Notes under the pieces: generated by a model
The model's input: only the letters and a program-made list of their open reading frames with translations
What the model was told of the DNA's origin: nothing
Database searches by the model: none
Translations under genes and position numbers: made by a program
Part shown: piece after piece, positions 35,705 through 46,989 of the stretch
How the letters are laid out: the number at the start of each line of letters is the position of its first letter
How positions within the stretch are numbered: position 1 is the stretch's first letter
Source: Gaeumannomyces sp. JS-464
Lineage: Eukaryota; Ascomycota; Sordariomycetes; Magnaporthales; Magnaporthaceae
DNA length: 64,000 nucleotides
Assembly: GCA_002197995.1 (NCBI GenBank)
Contig: NGZR01000005.1
Location: forward strand, 2,294,001 to 2,358,000
Direction: 5' to 3'

Positions 35705-36399
35705 CTTGGGCGGTCGGTGGTCTGCAGCGGTCGCTTGTTGTTAGGCTGGGCGACTCTGGTCTGGCTCCTGGGCCCGCGGGCGATGTGGTCTATGCTTCGG
35801 AGCGAGCGAGCGAGCTCAGCTCCGCCGGGCTGGTAGGATATGTGTGTCCTGTTTTCGTTTACGGAAAAGGGACCTGCCACGGGACGTTTGGGTGACGGGA
35901 GCAAACCCAGAGTGTGAGTTGCGCGGGGGCTGGCGTGCAAGCGTGTGGATGTCAATTTGTCGATGATGGACAAAGCTTCACAGCTTGTCCGCACTCTCTT
36001 CTGCAAGCCAAATTCGTAACGGGCTTCAGCCTGGCACAGGTGGTAACGAAGCGTTCGATGTGGGTCCTGGCCAAGGAGCATGAGCAGAGGAGGGCGGGCA
36101 ACTGGATGAGCTTTCTCCACAAATCAGAGTGGGTCAGCGAAACAACCCACTCGGGCCTTTGGGGTGGTTTGTTTATTTCGGAGAGGGTGCGGTCACGTCA
36201 ACAACAATATGCGATACCCATACTAGCGATTTTTATCATCCCGCCAGCTCCCATCCTCCTCACCCAACAATCATTCAAAATCGGCCTCCCCTTCCTTGAT
36301 CACCAATTGGGCGCTGGATTTAAACTGTGGACCGAACTCCCCAACTCTTGAATATTTACACCTACTCACTCACCCACGACGCGACCGCCCGCGACAACC
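35705..36399. promoter_or_regulatory. Shared divergent upstream region of RPN10 and the borealin-like gene
   Basis: These 695 bp separate two start codons. I looked for, and did not see, an obvious RPN4-type PACE element. No gene is supported. Confidence 0.4.
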
Positions 36400-37713
36400 A
36401 TGCCGCCAGCTGGACGAGGTAAAAAGCGCAAGTCGGAGATGATGGCCGTAGACGAGACACCCAGCACGCCAGAGACGGCGGACGAGAGGATTCCCACAAA
36501 GTCGGGCAGCCCAGTCCGCACTCCGACCAGAGGGAGCCCCATCAAGCGGAGGAAACTTGGCATCAGCCTAGCCCAGAAGCAGGCTCTCATCGACAACCTA
36601 CAGCTCGAGGGTATGCGCCGCCGGCGTCTGGACGCGTAGCCAGAGATGGGGAACACGATCGAGGCTAACATGCGAGCCTCACTAGTCACCGAGCGCGCCA
36701 GAAAACTTCGAGCCCAGTACAACCTGCAGGCTCAGGGTCTGCGGACGCGCATTGAGATACGCGTCAACCGCATCCCAATGGCCCTGCGCAGGGCCAAGAT
36801 GGGAGACCTGATGAACAAATACTCGGGCAATGCTCCTCAGAAGCCCGCCGCGACGTCTCATCGACCGCCTCCCGTCCCAGAGAAGGATTCCAGGTCCAAG
36901 ACCGCCGCGTCCTACACCTCTACATTAGCCGCCCCCGTGTCGCGTGGTCCCGGCAGGCCACCAAAGCGGAAAAGGTTTGTCGCAACCTTGGACATTTTGA
37001 CCAGCATATCAACAAATAGCTGCTGACAGACGCATGATAGTGATGAGATTGCTGGCGGAAATAAGGAAAACATGGATATCAACAGTCCCAAGAAGCGCAT
37101 GCGCGCGTCTCCGGCACCGGACGTTATGCACCACCCATCCCAGGTCCTGTCGCCAACATCTTCTAACACGAGGATCGCCCCGCGTAAGAGAGGCATTGCT
37201 ACCACCGCGTCCACCGCGCCCGCGTCTCCGGCAAAACCCCAGGTGACCCGCCCGCCATCTCCGGTGAAGAAGGCGTCTGGAGGCACCCTGATCAGCAACA
37301 TGGTGGAGAAGGCTCGTTCAACAAGAGCCGCAGCCGCGACGCGTAAAGCGACCACGTCCTCGACCGCCAGCTCCGCTTCGGCCGCTCCGAGGACACGGCG
37401 CGGTGCCACCGCCACCACCACAGCGGCGGCGGCACGGGCTGCGGCCCCCTCACGGACTGCGCGGAGAGTTAGTGGCGTCAGCGAGTCCAGTGACGGGAGC
37501 ACCTCGACGGTTGTGAGGAAAAGGGTTGGCGCGACGACCGCCGCGCCCTCCAGGAATGCCGCTGCCGCAGCGCCTAAGCGGACGGTTATGGGCACCATCA
37601 AGAAGGGTGTTGCTGGGGCGACTACCCGCAAGGCGCCTGTCAAGGCGGCAGCGGCACCGACATCTACCGCTACGACGACTAGCACAGGCCGTGTGCTTCG
37701 CAAGCGAGGCTAA
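36400..37713 (+). CDS. Borealin/Nbl1-like chromosomal passenger complex subunit
   Basis: Borealin N-terminal domains form a three-helix bundle with survivin and INCENP and target Aurora B to centromeres. Exons are 36400-36610, 36686-36974 and 37041-37713, all in frame, giving 390 residues. The helix that identifies the family is split by intron 1: LGISLAQKQALIDNLQLE then VTERARKLRAQYNLQAQG, followed by TRIEIRVNRIPMALRRAKMG. The rest is basic and Ser/Thr/Ala-rich, with several SP/TP sites that could be Cdk targets and an AT-hook-like GRPPKRKR at residues 161-168. There is no frame break. The long disordered tail is a feature of filamentous fungi, whereas yeast-type Nbl1 is only the N-terminal helix. 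It could equally be called an Nbl1/borealin N-terminal domain protein. Confidence 0.85.
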
Positions 37714-38066
37714 ACGATGGAACGACAACAGACAGATTGGCGATACATAACACAACATGTCAAAAGGATACGAGTTTGGAAATCGGGGGTTACGGCGCAA
37801 TGGGTGGGGGTGGTGTTTGATGGGGTCACGTCTTGTTTCCATCTACCATTCTGGGCCAATGTTGGGCTCGCTGTTGTCAAGGATAAAACAAATCCAGGAT
37901 ACATGATGAAGTCCGAACTTATGTCCTCCGAGTCGTTGGCATTTCTGCGCAGTCGCCGAGGCTTTGGATGGTTTGCAGCTCATCGCGGAATGGCCGCCCT
38001 CCCAGTTCCATGTTCTTCCCTTGCGATCATGTGATGGTATGCTGTGGTCGTCTGCCGCCCTTATCA
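37714..38066. other. Short convergent gap between the borealin-like gene and TMA22
   Basis: These 353 bp lie between opposing stop codons. No gene is seen. Confidence 0.5.
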
Positions 38067-39044
38067 CTAACTGTCCGCTGCCGCAGCGTCCTTTTTCTTC
38101 TTCTTATCCTCGACCAGCTCGATATTGTCTTCGGGGACATCTTTATACTTTTGGACGATGAAGTCCTGGACCTCTTGGCTCACGTCGCCCTGGACCACAA
38201 TCTCCTCGCCTCCGCTCGGAACCTTTGTCACAGAAGAGCCCGTAGCAAACTTCTTTCCGAACTCTTTCGCAACCTAAAATCTCGACATATTAGCGCCCGG
38301 TCAGTTTTCCTGCGAGCCATTACCGGGCTGGGGAGGGCCATTCCGCTGACCTTTTTCAGATCCAGCCCGAAAGCCTCGAGACCGGTGATGGAGGTGACAA
38401 ACTTGCGCTTGTTGCGCTCGATCCTCTTGATGGTGACGACGCTTGACGCGAGCTTGTCGGCCTGCTTCTGCTCCGCCGCCTCGGCCTTGGCGGCCTTCTT
38501 CTTGGCGTCCTTCTCGGCACGCTGCTGGGCTTCGACGGATAGGGAGGCGGTCGCGGCTTCTAGTGCTTCTGTTGTAGGGGGATTACGTAGATATGTTAGG
38601 ACAGATGCTGCGCAAGTGCCTAGGAATACCAGGAGAGAGATGCCCAACGGACCTGGTGACCATATCCTCGAGTACATGTCGGGGTGGGACTTTTGAAGCC
38701 ACTCCTGGCATTTCCTGACTGTGCCGCCATATTCACAGTACTATAGTAGGAGGTTCATGTGCCATGGTTAGAAAAGCGAGGGGTGGACGAGGAGGCCGAC
38801 GCCAGCCGCACACGTGCCCAGGGAGAACCACCTGTCATACCTCTGGGGGCAGAGTGCACACTAAATTCGGGGGGATGTTATGTTAGGATGCGCTTTGCGA
38901 TGCTCTCAGCCAATACAAGCCGAGAAAGACGTGTGTGTGAAAGAGCTGGTTGAGAAGGAACGTGAGCGCACCTCCACAGTATACCACGACACGCGACTGC
39001 GGCTCGAGGCTCACGGCCTCTGCCTGCTCTGGCTCGGCGCTCAT
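38067..39044 (-). CDS. TMA22: Translation machinery-associated protein 22 (DENR homologue)
   Basis: Tma22 pairs with Tma20 (MCT-1) to recycle 40S subunits after termination and in re-initiation. Five exons on the minus strand, all phase-consistent, are 39044-38972, 38860-38841 (only 20 nt), 38740-38653, 38568-38351 and 38273-38067. Together they give 201 residues. Exons 1-3 assemble the N-terminal zinc-binding segment: VVYCGVCTLPPE and YCEYGGTVRKCQEWL, with Cys pairs intact. The charged middle (EKDAKKKAAKAEAAEQKQ) leads to the SUI1 domain: SSVVTIKRIERNKRKFVTSI, GLEAFGLDLKKV, and in exon 5 AKEFGKKFATGSSV and EIVVQGDV. The start at 39044 (MSAEPEQAE) fits the family. No frame break is seen. Confidence 0.95.
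38841..38860 (-). other. TMA22: 20-nt micro-exon of TMA22
   Basis: Bounded by acceptor TTTAG and donor GTATGA, it encodes only VCTLPPE with its neighbours. It keeps both phases and restores the conserved VCTLPPEYCEY zinc motif. Confidence 0.85.
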
Positions 39045-40490
39045 AGTTATTTGCCGAGTGGGATGATGGTAATGAATGGGGTGGATTCCGCAGATAATGC
39101 TTCTACATGCGCCGGGAATCCCGACAGAAAAAATCGAGAGTAAAAAAGGCAATGTCGGTTCGAGATCGCGAGATGTCGTGGCGGTGGTGTAGTCGACGTG
39201 GTGGGTGGGCTGCTACGCGTGATAAGTCTACGGCGCCGCTTTACATCACCTTGGAATTCACCCCTCATCAGCCAATTCATAGCTTTTTTTTCTATGGAGG
39301 GAGCTCCCGCGTCGCGGGGTTGGAGGGGCAATTACGCATCTGCTTGCTCCACCGTTGCTGGCGCTCGTGGTTGGCTGGTGACGCACAACGCACGAACGTG
39401 GTCGCCCTTGATCAGCCACCGGCGCCCGCGCGAACCGTCGACACCCCTGAGGATTTCAAGCGCCGATGGGAGGGCGTTTGAAACCCAAGAACCCAACCAA
39501 CTTTGATTAGGGAAAAAAAACGTAGAGAATTCAAAAAGAACTCGGAGATACAGAGGAGGAAGAGAAAGGAACAGGAATTGTGCAGTGTCGCTAATTTTGA
39601 GGACGTGGGCTGAACACGCCCCTTTCGGCACCGCACCACCGGCTGGTAGGAGGGTTTGGTTAAATTTTGTTCTTTTACACTCGAATTGTCGATTGAGGAT
39701 ATCATCAGGGTGCGCAGACCGCTCATGCATTTCTAGAGTCCCCCGGTTCGATTTGGTTCAAAAGGGAGCAGGCATGCGTGGCTTGCGATATCGGTCGGTC
39801 ATCAACTGAAAACCCCTGGTGACCCTGCCATGGTTCTAACTCCTCCAAAGTGCCATTGCAGTCAACCAGAAGAACGGAACATTAAAAATTCTATCATTGA
39901 TTTAATTTATTAAAGTCTGCTTTGTGATTGAGGTGTTTCAATCGGTGAACACTGGACACGAGACATTGGGTTGAAGCAATCGCCCGACAAGAGACGGCGG
40001 GTGTGTTGAACTGCCGCATTAAATGGCCCCGCTTCCCGATTGAGCTGAGATTCGAGAAATGCAAAATCCCATCCTATTCTGCCCGCCTCGCGTCCCTGGC
40101 GATGATCCGATCGGGGCTAGCCCGTCTCCATCCATCTTGCGAAGATTTTGTTATCTTATCGAGTAGGTCCATTAGATGGACGGGATGGTGGGTGCACCTA
40201 GGTACCGAAGTTCCAGTTGCAGGCGCGCGTGTGGGAGCCCAGCTTGGGGGCGACGCTGTGACAAACTTTTTTTTTTCTGTGCCTGGTCCGGTCACGCATC
40301 CATCCCCGATTTTGTTCCACTCGCCCAAAGCGCCTGTCAAAGCTCGTCAGCACTCAACCGCGGAACCCAACTCGGGGGTTCACAATTGGGACACGAATTC
40401 CCATCTGACTCTCCTTCCTCGGATCCCTCGAGCTCTGGTGCAAGCAATTGACGGCTCCGAAATACCCTCCTCCACACACGCGCCCACGCG
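39045..40490. promoter_or_regulatory. Divergent upstream region of TMA22 and CPA2
   Basis: These 1.4 kb separate the two start codons, with no supported gene. The half nearest CPA2 holds a T-run near 40266 and, at 40406-40411, a TGACTC element. Confidence 0.45.
40406..40411 (+). promoter_or_regulatory. Candidate CPC1/Gcn4 site (TGACTC)
   Basis: TGACTC is the core of the binding site of the fungal general amino-acid control activator. It lies 80 bp before the ATG of an arginine biosynthesis gene, where such control is known in Neurospora and yeast. A six-base match alone is weak evidence. Confidence 0.35.
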
Positions 40491-43400
40491 ATGGCGAGCA
40501 GACTGGCCGGCCGAGCTCCGGCTCTGCTCCGATCCCAGAGCCTGGCCGCCCCGGGCCTCCGCCAGCCTCTGGCCGCCCGCGCCTTCTCCCGCGCCGCCGC
40601 CAGGCCGGAGCTTCGCACCGCTGCTCTGAGGCTGTTGCAAACACACAATGGCCTCGCCCAGTCAAAGCTGGTGCCGAAGCGCCTTTTTACCGCAACCGCG
40701 GCCGCCCTGGCACAGCCTGCCCCTGATGCCAACTCGTACCTCCAGAACCTGCCGAGTGACATGCTCAAGCAAGCCGCCTCTGACATCAAGAAGGTGCTCG
40801 TTGTCGGAAGCGGTGGTCTAGCCATTGGCCAGGCCGGCGAATTTGACTACTCAGGTTCGCGCGCCTTATCGCGAGAGCCTCCAGCTCTCGTTTATGAGTC
40901 ACATCGTAGCTCTGTGTGGGAGCTCTCTCTACCCACGTAACTAACCCCGGCTCTTCCTCTGTCCAGGCTCGCAAGCCCTGAAGGCTCTCAAGGAGGCCGG
41001 CATCGCCTCGGTCCTCCTCAACCCGAATATCGCTACTATCCAGACCAACCACTCTCTCGCCGACGAGGTCTACTATCTTCCCGTAACTGCCGAGTACTGT
41101 GCCTACGTCTTCGAGCGCGAGCGCCCAGACGGAATCTTCCTCGCGTACGGCGGCCAGACCGCCCTGAACCTGGGGGTTGAGCTTCACAACAAGGGAATCT
41201 TGGCCAAGTATGGCGTCAAGGTCCTTGGCACCAGCGTCCAGACCCTCGAGCTCAGTGAGGACCGTGACCTGTTTGCTAGGGCTCTGGACGAGATCAACAT
41301 CCCTATTGCCAAGTCGATTGCCGTCAACACTGTTGACGAGGCGCTGGACGCTGCCGAAAAGGTCGGGTATCCCATCATCGTCCGCGCGGCGTATGCTCTG
41401 GGTGGGTTGGGAGTGGATTCGCCAACAATCGCGAGGAGGTGAGAGCCGACGCATTGCCCTTCTCAAAGCTACGTAGTCGGCGGCACACACTTACACACTG
41501 CTAGTTGAAACAAATGGCCGCTAGGAGTTTGACCCTGTCGCCCCAGATTCTGGTCGAGAAGAGTAAGCGAGCCCCTGGCCAATACCGAATCTCTGGCTTG
41601 GCGGAGCAATTGAGTACTGACATGCGTCGCGTGAAGGTCTGAAGGGCTGGAAGGAAGTGGAGTACGAGGTTGTTCGTGACGCAGAGAACAACTGCATCAC
41701 GGTCTGCAGTAAGTTGAGAAAACCCCTGAAAACCGGTGGGGGCCAAAAGCCACTAATACGAAGAGCTCACACTCGGTAGACATGGAGAACTTTGACCCCC
41801 TGGGCATCCACACTGGCGACTCGATCGTCGTTGCGCCGTCGCAGACGCTGTCTGATGAGGAAGTGAGTGACTAGGAGTGACGTAGGCGCCTTTTTGGAGT
41901 GATCAGAAAGACTAATTTTAATTTCAAATGCAGTACCATATGCGTGAGTGAATCATTCATGAAAACGAGCGCATCGCGGTGTTGTCGCGAAACTAACCAA
42001 ACAAATTCTAGTCCGGTCTGCCGCCATCAAGATTGTCCGCCATCTTGGTGTCGTGGGCGAGTGCAACGTCCAATATGCGCTCCAGCCCGACGGCCTTGAC
42101 TACCGTGTGATCGAAGTGAACGCCCGTCTCTCCAGGTCGTCGGCGCTCGCCTCGAAAGCGACGGGTTATCCTCTCGCTTACACAGCTGCCAAGATCGGTC
42201 TTGGCAATGCTCTCCCTACCCTGCCTAATGCAGTCACAAAGGTGAGCAGCAAACCCCAAAAACCTACAGATTGTGTGACTGGAAAGAATATTTGCTGACC
42301 ATTGAATCCAGACTACTACTGCGTAAGTTTATGTAGTTAGACCGCGGATATATCATACGGTAACTTGACGACTTGGCATACTGACTGTCCTTCGCAGAAA
42401 CTTCGAGCCATCTCTGGACTATGTTGTCGTTAAGCAGCCCCGCTGGGATCTTTCCAAGTTCCAGCACGTTGGCAGGTCTATCGGATCCTCAATGAAGTCG
42501 GTTGGTGAAGTTATGGCTATCGGTAGGACCTTTGAAGAGGCCGTCCAGAAAGCCGTCCGCATGGTGGACCCCAAGTTCCCGGGCTGGTACAACCCCAACA
42601 AGGATGCCGAGAAGTTTCCAGACCTTGACTACGAGCTACAGAACCCTACAGACCGCAGGTGGCTCGCCGTTGCCCAGGCCCTGGTCCACGAGGGCTACAG
42701 CGTTGACAGGGTTCACGAGCTCACCAAGATCGACCGGTAAGACTATTGATGCATCCTCGTTCTTTATCGGATTTTGTTTCCTGACCTAGCGGGTGTGAAT
42801 GTCTAGGTGGTTCCTTCACAAGCTGCAGAATATCGTGGACCTTGCCAGGGAGATCGAGTCTGCCCCATCTCTTCAGGCTCTGAGGAAGGAGAAGGTGCTC
42901 CGGGCGAAGCAGCTTGGATTCTCGGACCAGCAGATCGCCATGGCGCTGGCCGTCGGAGGCGTCAAGGTCACCGAGACCGAGGTAAGGGAGCACCGTAAGA
43001 AGCTGGGCGTGACCCCATTCGTCAAGAGGATCGACACTCTGGCGGCCGAGTTCCCGGCTTCTACCAACTACCTGTACTGCACCTACAACGCCTCAGTCCA
43101 CGATGTCGAGTTTGGCGACAACGGCACCATAATCCTCGGCAGCGGTGTCTACCGTATCGGCAGCTCGGTCGAGTTCGATTGGTGCGCCGTCTCGGCAACC
43201 AAAGGGATCCGGAACAGCGGCGAGAAGACGGTCATGATCAACTAGAGACCTACTCGACCGACTTCGACGTGGCTGACAGGCTCTACTTCGAGGAGCTGAG
43301 TTACGAGCGGACCATGGACATCTACGAGCTCGAGGGTGCCAAGGCCGCCGTGGTTGGCTTTGGTGGCCAGTTGCCCCAGAATATTGCTTTGAAGCTCCAG

Positions 43401-44790
43401 GAGGTCGGCAAGGCCACGATCCTGGGAACTGACCCCAAGGACATTGACAAAGCCGAGGATAGGAAGAAGTTCTCGTCCATCCTCGACAGCATCGGCATCG
43501 ACCAGCCCGAGTGGGCCGAGCTAACGTCTACAGAGGAGGCCAAGTCGTTTGCCAACAAGGTCGGATATCCTGTCCTCGTACGGCCTAGCTACGTCCTGTC
43601 TGGTGCGGCCATGACGGTCATTCGGAGCGAGGAGGAGCTGGCCGAGAAGCTCGAGGCGGCGTCATCTGTGAGCCCCGAACACCCTGTGGTCATCAGCAAG
43701 TTCATCGAGGGAGCCGCGGAGATCGACGTTGATGGTGTCGCCCACGACGGCACGCTGCTGGTTCACGCCGTGTCGGAGCACGTTGAGCAGGCTGGCGTCC
43801 ACTCGGGTGACGCGACGCTTGTGCTGCCGCCCCAGAACCTAGACGAGCAAGTCATGGAGCGCGTCAAGGAGATTGCGCAGAAGGTGGCCAAGGCCTGGAA
43901 CATCACGGGTCCGTTCAACATGCAGATCATCAAGGCCGACGTCCCCGGTGAGCAGCCCCAGCTGAAGGTCATCGAGTGCAACCTGCGAGCCTCGCGGTCG
44001 TTCCCCTTCGTGTCCAAGGTCCTTGGTGTCAACTTCGTCGACGTGGCGACCAAGGCACTGCTCGGCAAGGACGTCCCGGAGCCCGTGGATCTCATGAAGA
44101 TTAAGCGCCCCTATGTCGCCACCAAGGTTCCGCAGTTCAGCTGGACGCGCCTGGCTGGCTGCGATCCCTTCCTGGGCGTCGAGATGTCGTCGACGGGCGA
44201 GATGGCCTGCTTTGGCAAAGACCTTGTCGATGCCTACTGGGCCTCAGTTCAGTCGACCATGAACTTCCGTGTCCCGGAGCCGGGTGAGGGTATCCTGCTT
44301 GGTGGCCAGACCGACAGGGACTGGCTCACCAAGGTTGTCGACCACCTCAGCCCGCTTGGGTACAAGTTCTACGCCGCCGGAGGCGACGTCAAGGAGTTTG
44401 TCGAGAAGACGGCCAGGGGCAACGTGACGGTGGAGAAGATCACCCTGCCCGAGGACAAGGTTGCGCGCTGCGGGAGGCCTTCCAACAGCACAACGTCAAG
44501 GGCGTCTTCAACCTGGCCCTGACCCGGGCCAAGACGACGGCAAGATGTCGACTACATCATGCGTCGCAATGCGGTCGACTTTGGCATCCCTCTGTTCATG
44601 GAGCCCCAGGTAAGCACGAGTCCAAGCTTGAAGAATGATGCTCGTGAGATGAGAACTTTGCTGACTGGATCTCTCAACTTAGACGGCAATTCTGTTTGCA
44701 GAATGCATGAGCAAGAAGCTGCCCCGTCAAGACGGTATCCCAACCGAGGTCCGCCGGTGGTCTGAGTTCATCGGTGGCAAGCCCCTGTAA
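40491..44790 (+). CDS. CPA2: Arginine-specific carbamoyl-phosphate synthase, large subunit (mitochondrial)
   Basis: Makes carbamoyl phosphate for arginine synthesis with the small glutaminase subunit; it is the Neurospora arg-3 counterpart. The first 50 or so residues are Arg/Ala/Ser-rich without acid ([20 protein letters not shown]), a mitochondrial presequence. Eleven exons are 40491-40854, 40967-41438, 41505-41562, 41637-41708, 41780-41862, 41934-41943, 42012-42241, 42312-42322, 42398-42736, 42807-44609 and 44683-44790. Both ATP-grasp halves are present ([40 protein letters not shown]; then [38 protein letters not shown]), with an MGS-like C-terminus. There are four frame breaks: one base missing at 41410-41412, seven missing at the TAG at 43243-43245, two extra near 44464-44467 and one extra near 44541-44544. 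Corrected, it is about 1184 residues, the family length. Real decay is possible but less likely than sequence error. Confidence 0.95.
41934..41943 (+). other. CPA2: 10-nt micro-exon of CPA2
   Basis: TACCATATGC sits between acceptor AATGCAG and donor GTGAGTG. It supplies YHM plus the first base of Leu, completing the conserved SDEEYHMLRSAAIK segment. Both flanking introns (about 70 nt) are normal. Confidence 0.85.
42312..42322 (+). other. CPA2: 11-nt micro-exon of CPA2
   Basis: ACTACTACTGC lies between acceptor TCCAG and donor GTAAGT. It encodes TTT plus two bases of Ala, completing [18 protein letters not shown]. Phases on both sides agree. Confidence 0.85.
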
Positions 44791-45338
44791 ACCTTGGCAT
44801 TTCCATCAACTTTGAATACCCACACAGGCGTTAGCTTTTGATACGTCCCCTTTAGACGCCAGCTCCGCAGCACACCACGTGGTCCTGGAGCATGGATGGC
44901 TGTTGATTTTCTGGGAAGACACCAATGTTGGATCTCATTCGGTGTCTGACAGTCAAACTCGGAATTGACGAGTTGACATGGCGTTGACTTGGGAGGGAAA
45001 AAGAAAAAACATGGTGGGCGACAGGAAAACGACTTTGCGTGACAAGAAAAAAAGGGGTTTGGCGTCGATGAAGCGTGGCGGGCATTATTATATCTGATGT
45101 TTTCCATGGGACTTCACATGGTTAACTCGTTTTGGAGGAGTATATAGGGTATCGGTGTGTTTTCCTTGGTTGGTTATTCTGGAGTTTTCTTAAACCAATG
45201 TTCGAGTTTCCGAGTTGTATGTATGAAGCGCCATTTTTATCCGTTCTGTTCCTATCATTTGCATTATTCTTTGCGGGTTGTTTGGTGCGAATACCATCAT
45301 CTCCTATAGCACTTCAGAAGCAAGACAATGGCTGTTTA
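44791..45338. other. Convergent gap between CPA2 and ADE8
   Basis: This is a 548-bp gap between opposing stop codons. It is AT-richer in its right half. No gene is seen. Confidence 0.5.
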
Positions 45339-46155
45339 CTATCTTTGAGCCTTTTTGCTCGCGGCTATCTCGCCAACAACCTGGGCGGTGGCGCTGACGA
45401 TCAACTCATGCTCGGCGGCATGTATCCTCTCTTCCAGCTGGGCAAGCTCCTCGCCCTCTCGGCACTCGATCTCGCGCACCATGATAGGCTCGCCCCGATC
45501 CACCTCGGCGATGACGTAGTGACTGCACGAAGGTGAATTAGAAGCTGGCTCTTTTTGGCTGTCCATAGCAGGTAGCATCGATGGTAATGGTTACGATGGG
45601 GTTTCCTCAAGAGTTTGCTCACATCATGATACCAGTCTTGCCGCCCTCGAGCTTCCCCTCCTGGAAGTCCTTGAAGGCGCGTTCGATGGCGTTTGCGCCG
45701 TCATACTTTCCGGGGAGGGCCGGGTGGAGGTTGATGCACTTGACGCCGGCGTCGGCGAGCGGGCGCAGGAAGGCCTCGGAGAAGACGTGCATCCACCCGG
45801 CGAGCACGACGAGGTCGGGCTCGTCCTCGAGCACCAGGGCCGCCAGGGCGGCGTCGTAGGCGGCGCGGGCCCTCGCGACCGACTCCGGGTCCTTGTCGCC
45901 GGCCTTTTGGAAGCCGGCGCCGATCAGGTTGTAGTAGGTCGACGGCACGCCGGCCCCGGACGCGCGCTCGAGCGCGTAGGCCTTCTTGCGGTTCGCAAAG
46001 AGGCGCACGACCTGCGCGCCGGGGATGCGGTCGCCCGCGGCCACGGCGTCCAGGATCGCCTGGAAGTTGGAGCCGTTGCCGCTGGCCATGGCGGTGATGC
46101 GCACGGCGGGCGACTGGTCCTGCTGCTGCTGCTGCTGCTGCTCTGAGGAGGCCAT
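45339..46155 (-). CDS. ADE8: Phosphoribosylglycinamide formyltransferase (GART)
   Basis: Transfers the formyl group of 10-formyl-tetrahydrofolate to glycinamide ribonucleotide, step three of purine synthesis. Exons on the minus strand are 46155-45623 and 45522-45339, joined inside GIMIHYVIAEVD, giving 238 residues. Signatures are ITAMASGNGSNFQAILDA (phosphate loop), LFANRKKAYAL, DLVVLAGWMHVFS, CINLHPALPGKYDG with the catalytic His and Asn region, and HYVIAEVDRGEPI. It is monofunctional, as in other fungi. A run of seven Gln follows MASSE near the N-terminus, encoded by a CTG/CAG microsatellite at about 46120-46140. No frame break is seen. It is divergent from the bL9m gene. Confidence 0.97.
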
Positions 46156-46989
46156 GGTGCTGGTGGTGACGTGCGGTAGACCTGACCTATGTGGTAGCGA
46201 GGTGTGTCCAAGGGGAAGCCTGCTGGATCGCACGCCTGTGGTTCCCTTGCGAAGAAACTGGAAAACGCTGACGGTGAATGAACTTGCGATTGAAGATGGC
46301 GGCACGGGCGAGATGGAACTTCCAGGAAAGCTTTTACAAGTAACACAAGAAACTCAAGGTTAGCCAGTCCTGATATTTTCCCCGGGGGAGGGGAGAGTTG
46401 TGACAGTCGAGCCACGGTCAAAAACCCCACCTTCAACCGTTCCCATTGATTTTTTTTTTTTTTTTTTACTCTTTCTGATTCATCCATCCAATGATGCTTG
46501 CTGTAGCTAGCGACGGTGGTGAAGACCTTGACATTCTGTCGTGGACTGTCAAGAATCGACAAAAAGGTACTAGGTATTTTGAATTAATAAAATACATTAT
46601 TTATCTTCCCCCATTTAGTGCCATGGGTTTTGTAGGCTTAAAAGCACACTGCCTTTCCCATCCGTGATCATCGTCGAGAGCAGAGAGACCTCTTTCCGCG
46701 ATTGAAGGTGCACATCAGTCAATCCAATCAGCTTACATGGCACACTGTCCACCCCTGTCTGTCCCCAGCGGCCCGCCGCCCAGCAGGCAGGCACACGGAC
46801 CAGGGGATAAATGTGGGCCCACAGCTGGGCCGCATGGTGGTGGCAGCTCTGAGAAATTCGGGCGATTGAGGAGGATGCGATAGCGTCAAAAGAAAGTGGG
46901 AAAAAAGAGCGCGCCGAATTCAGCACGCACGCCCGAAGCGATCGCCCGCACCCTCCGGGGGCTCCAATTGAGCACACATCTCACGAAAC
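46156..46989. promoter_or_regulatory. Divergent upstream region of ADE8 and the bL9m gene
   Basis: The 834-bp region contains a run of 18 T at 46450-46467. No gene is supported. The promoter role follows from orientation. Confidence 0.45.

Noticed and set aside
39738..39765. B-box-like GGTTCGATT, possible tRNA
   Set aside because: No T-stem pairing around the loop and no A-box or acceptor stem at the right distance. Other GGTTCGA occurrences in the window fail the same test.
40786..41490. 234-codon reverse frame inside CPA2
   Set aside because: It is the antisense shadow of conserved CPSase exon 2; the plus-strand protein is unmistakable.
40491..44790. CPA2 as a decayed pseudogene
   Set aside because: Four indels occur, but the same type of break is found in essential genes such as RPN10 and PUF6, and all splice sites and conserved residues are otherwise intact. 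A sequence error is the simpler view, so I keep it as a CDS with a warning.
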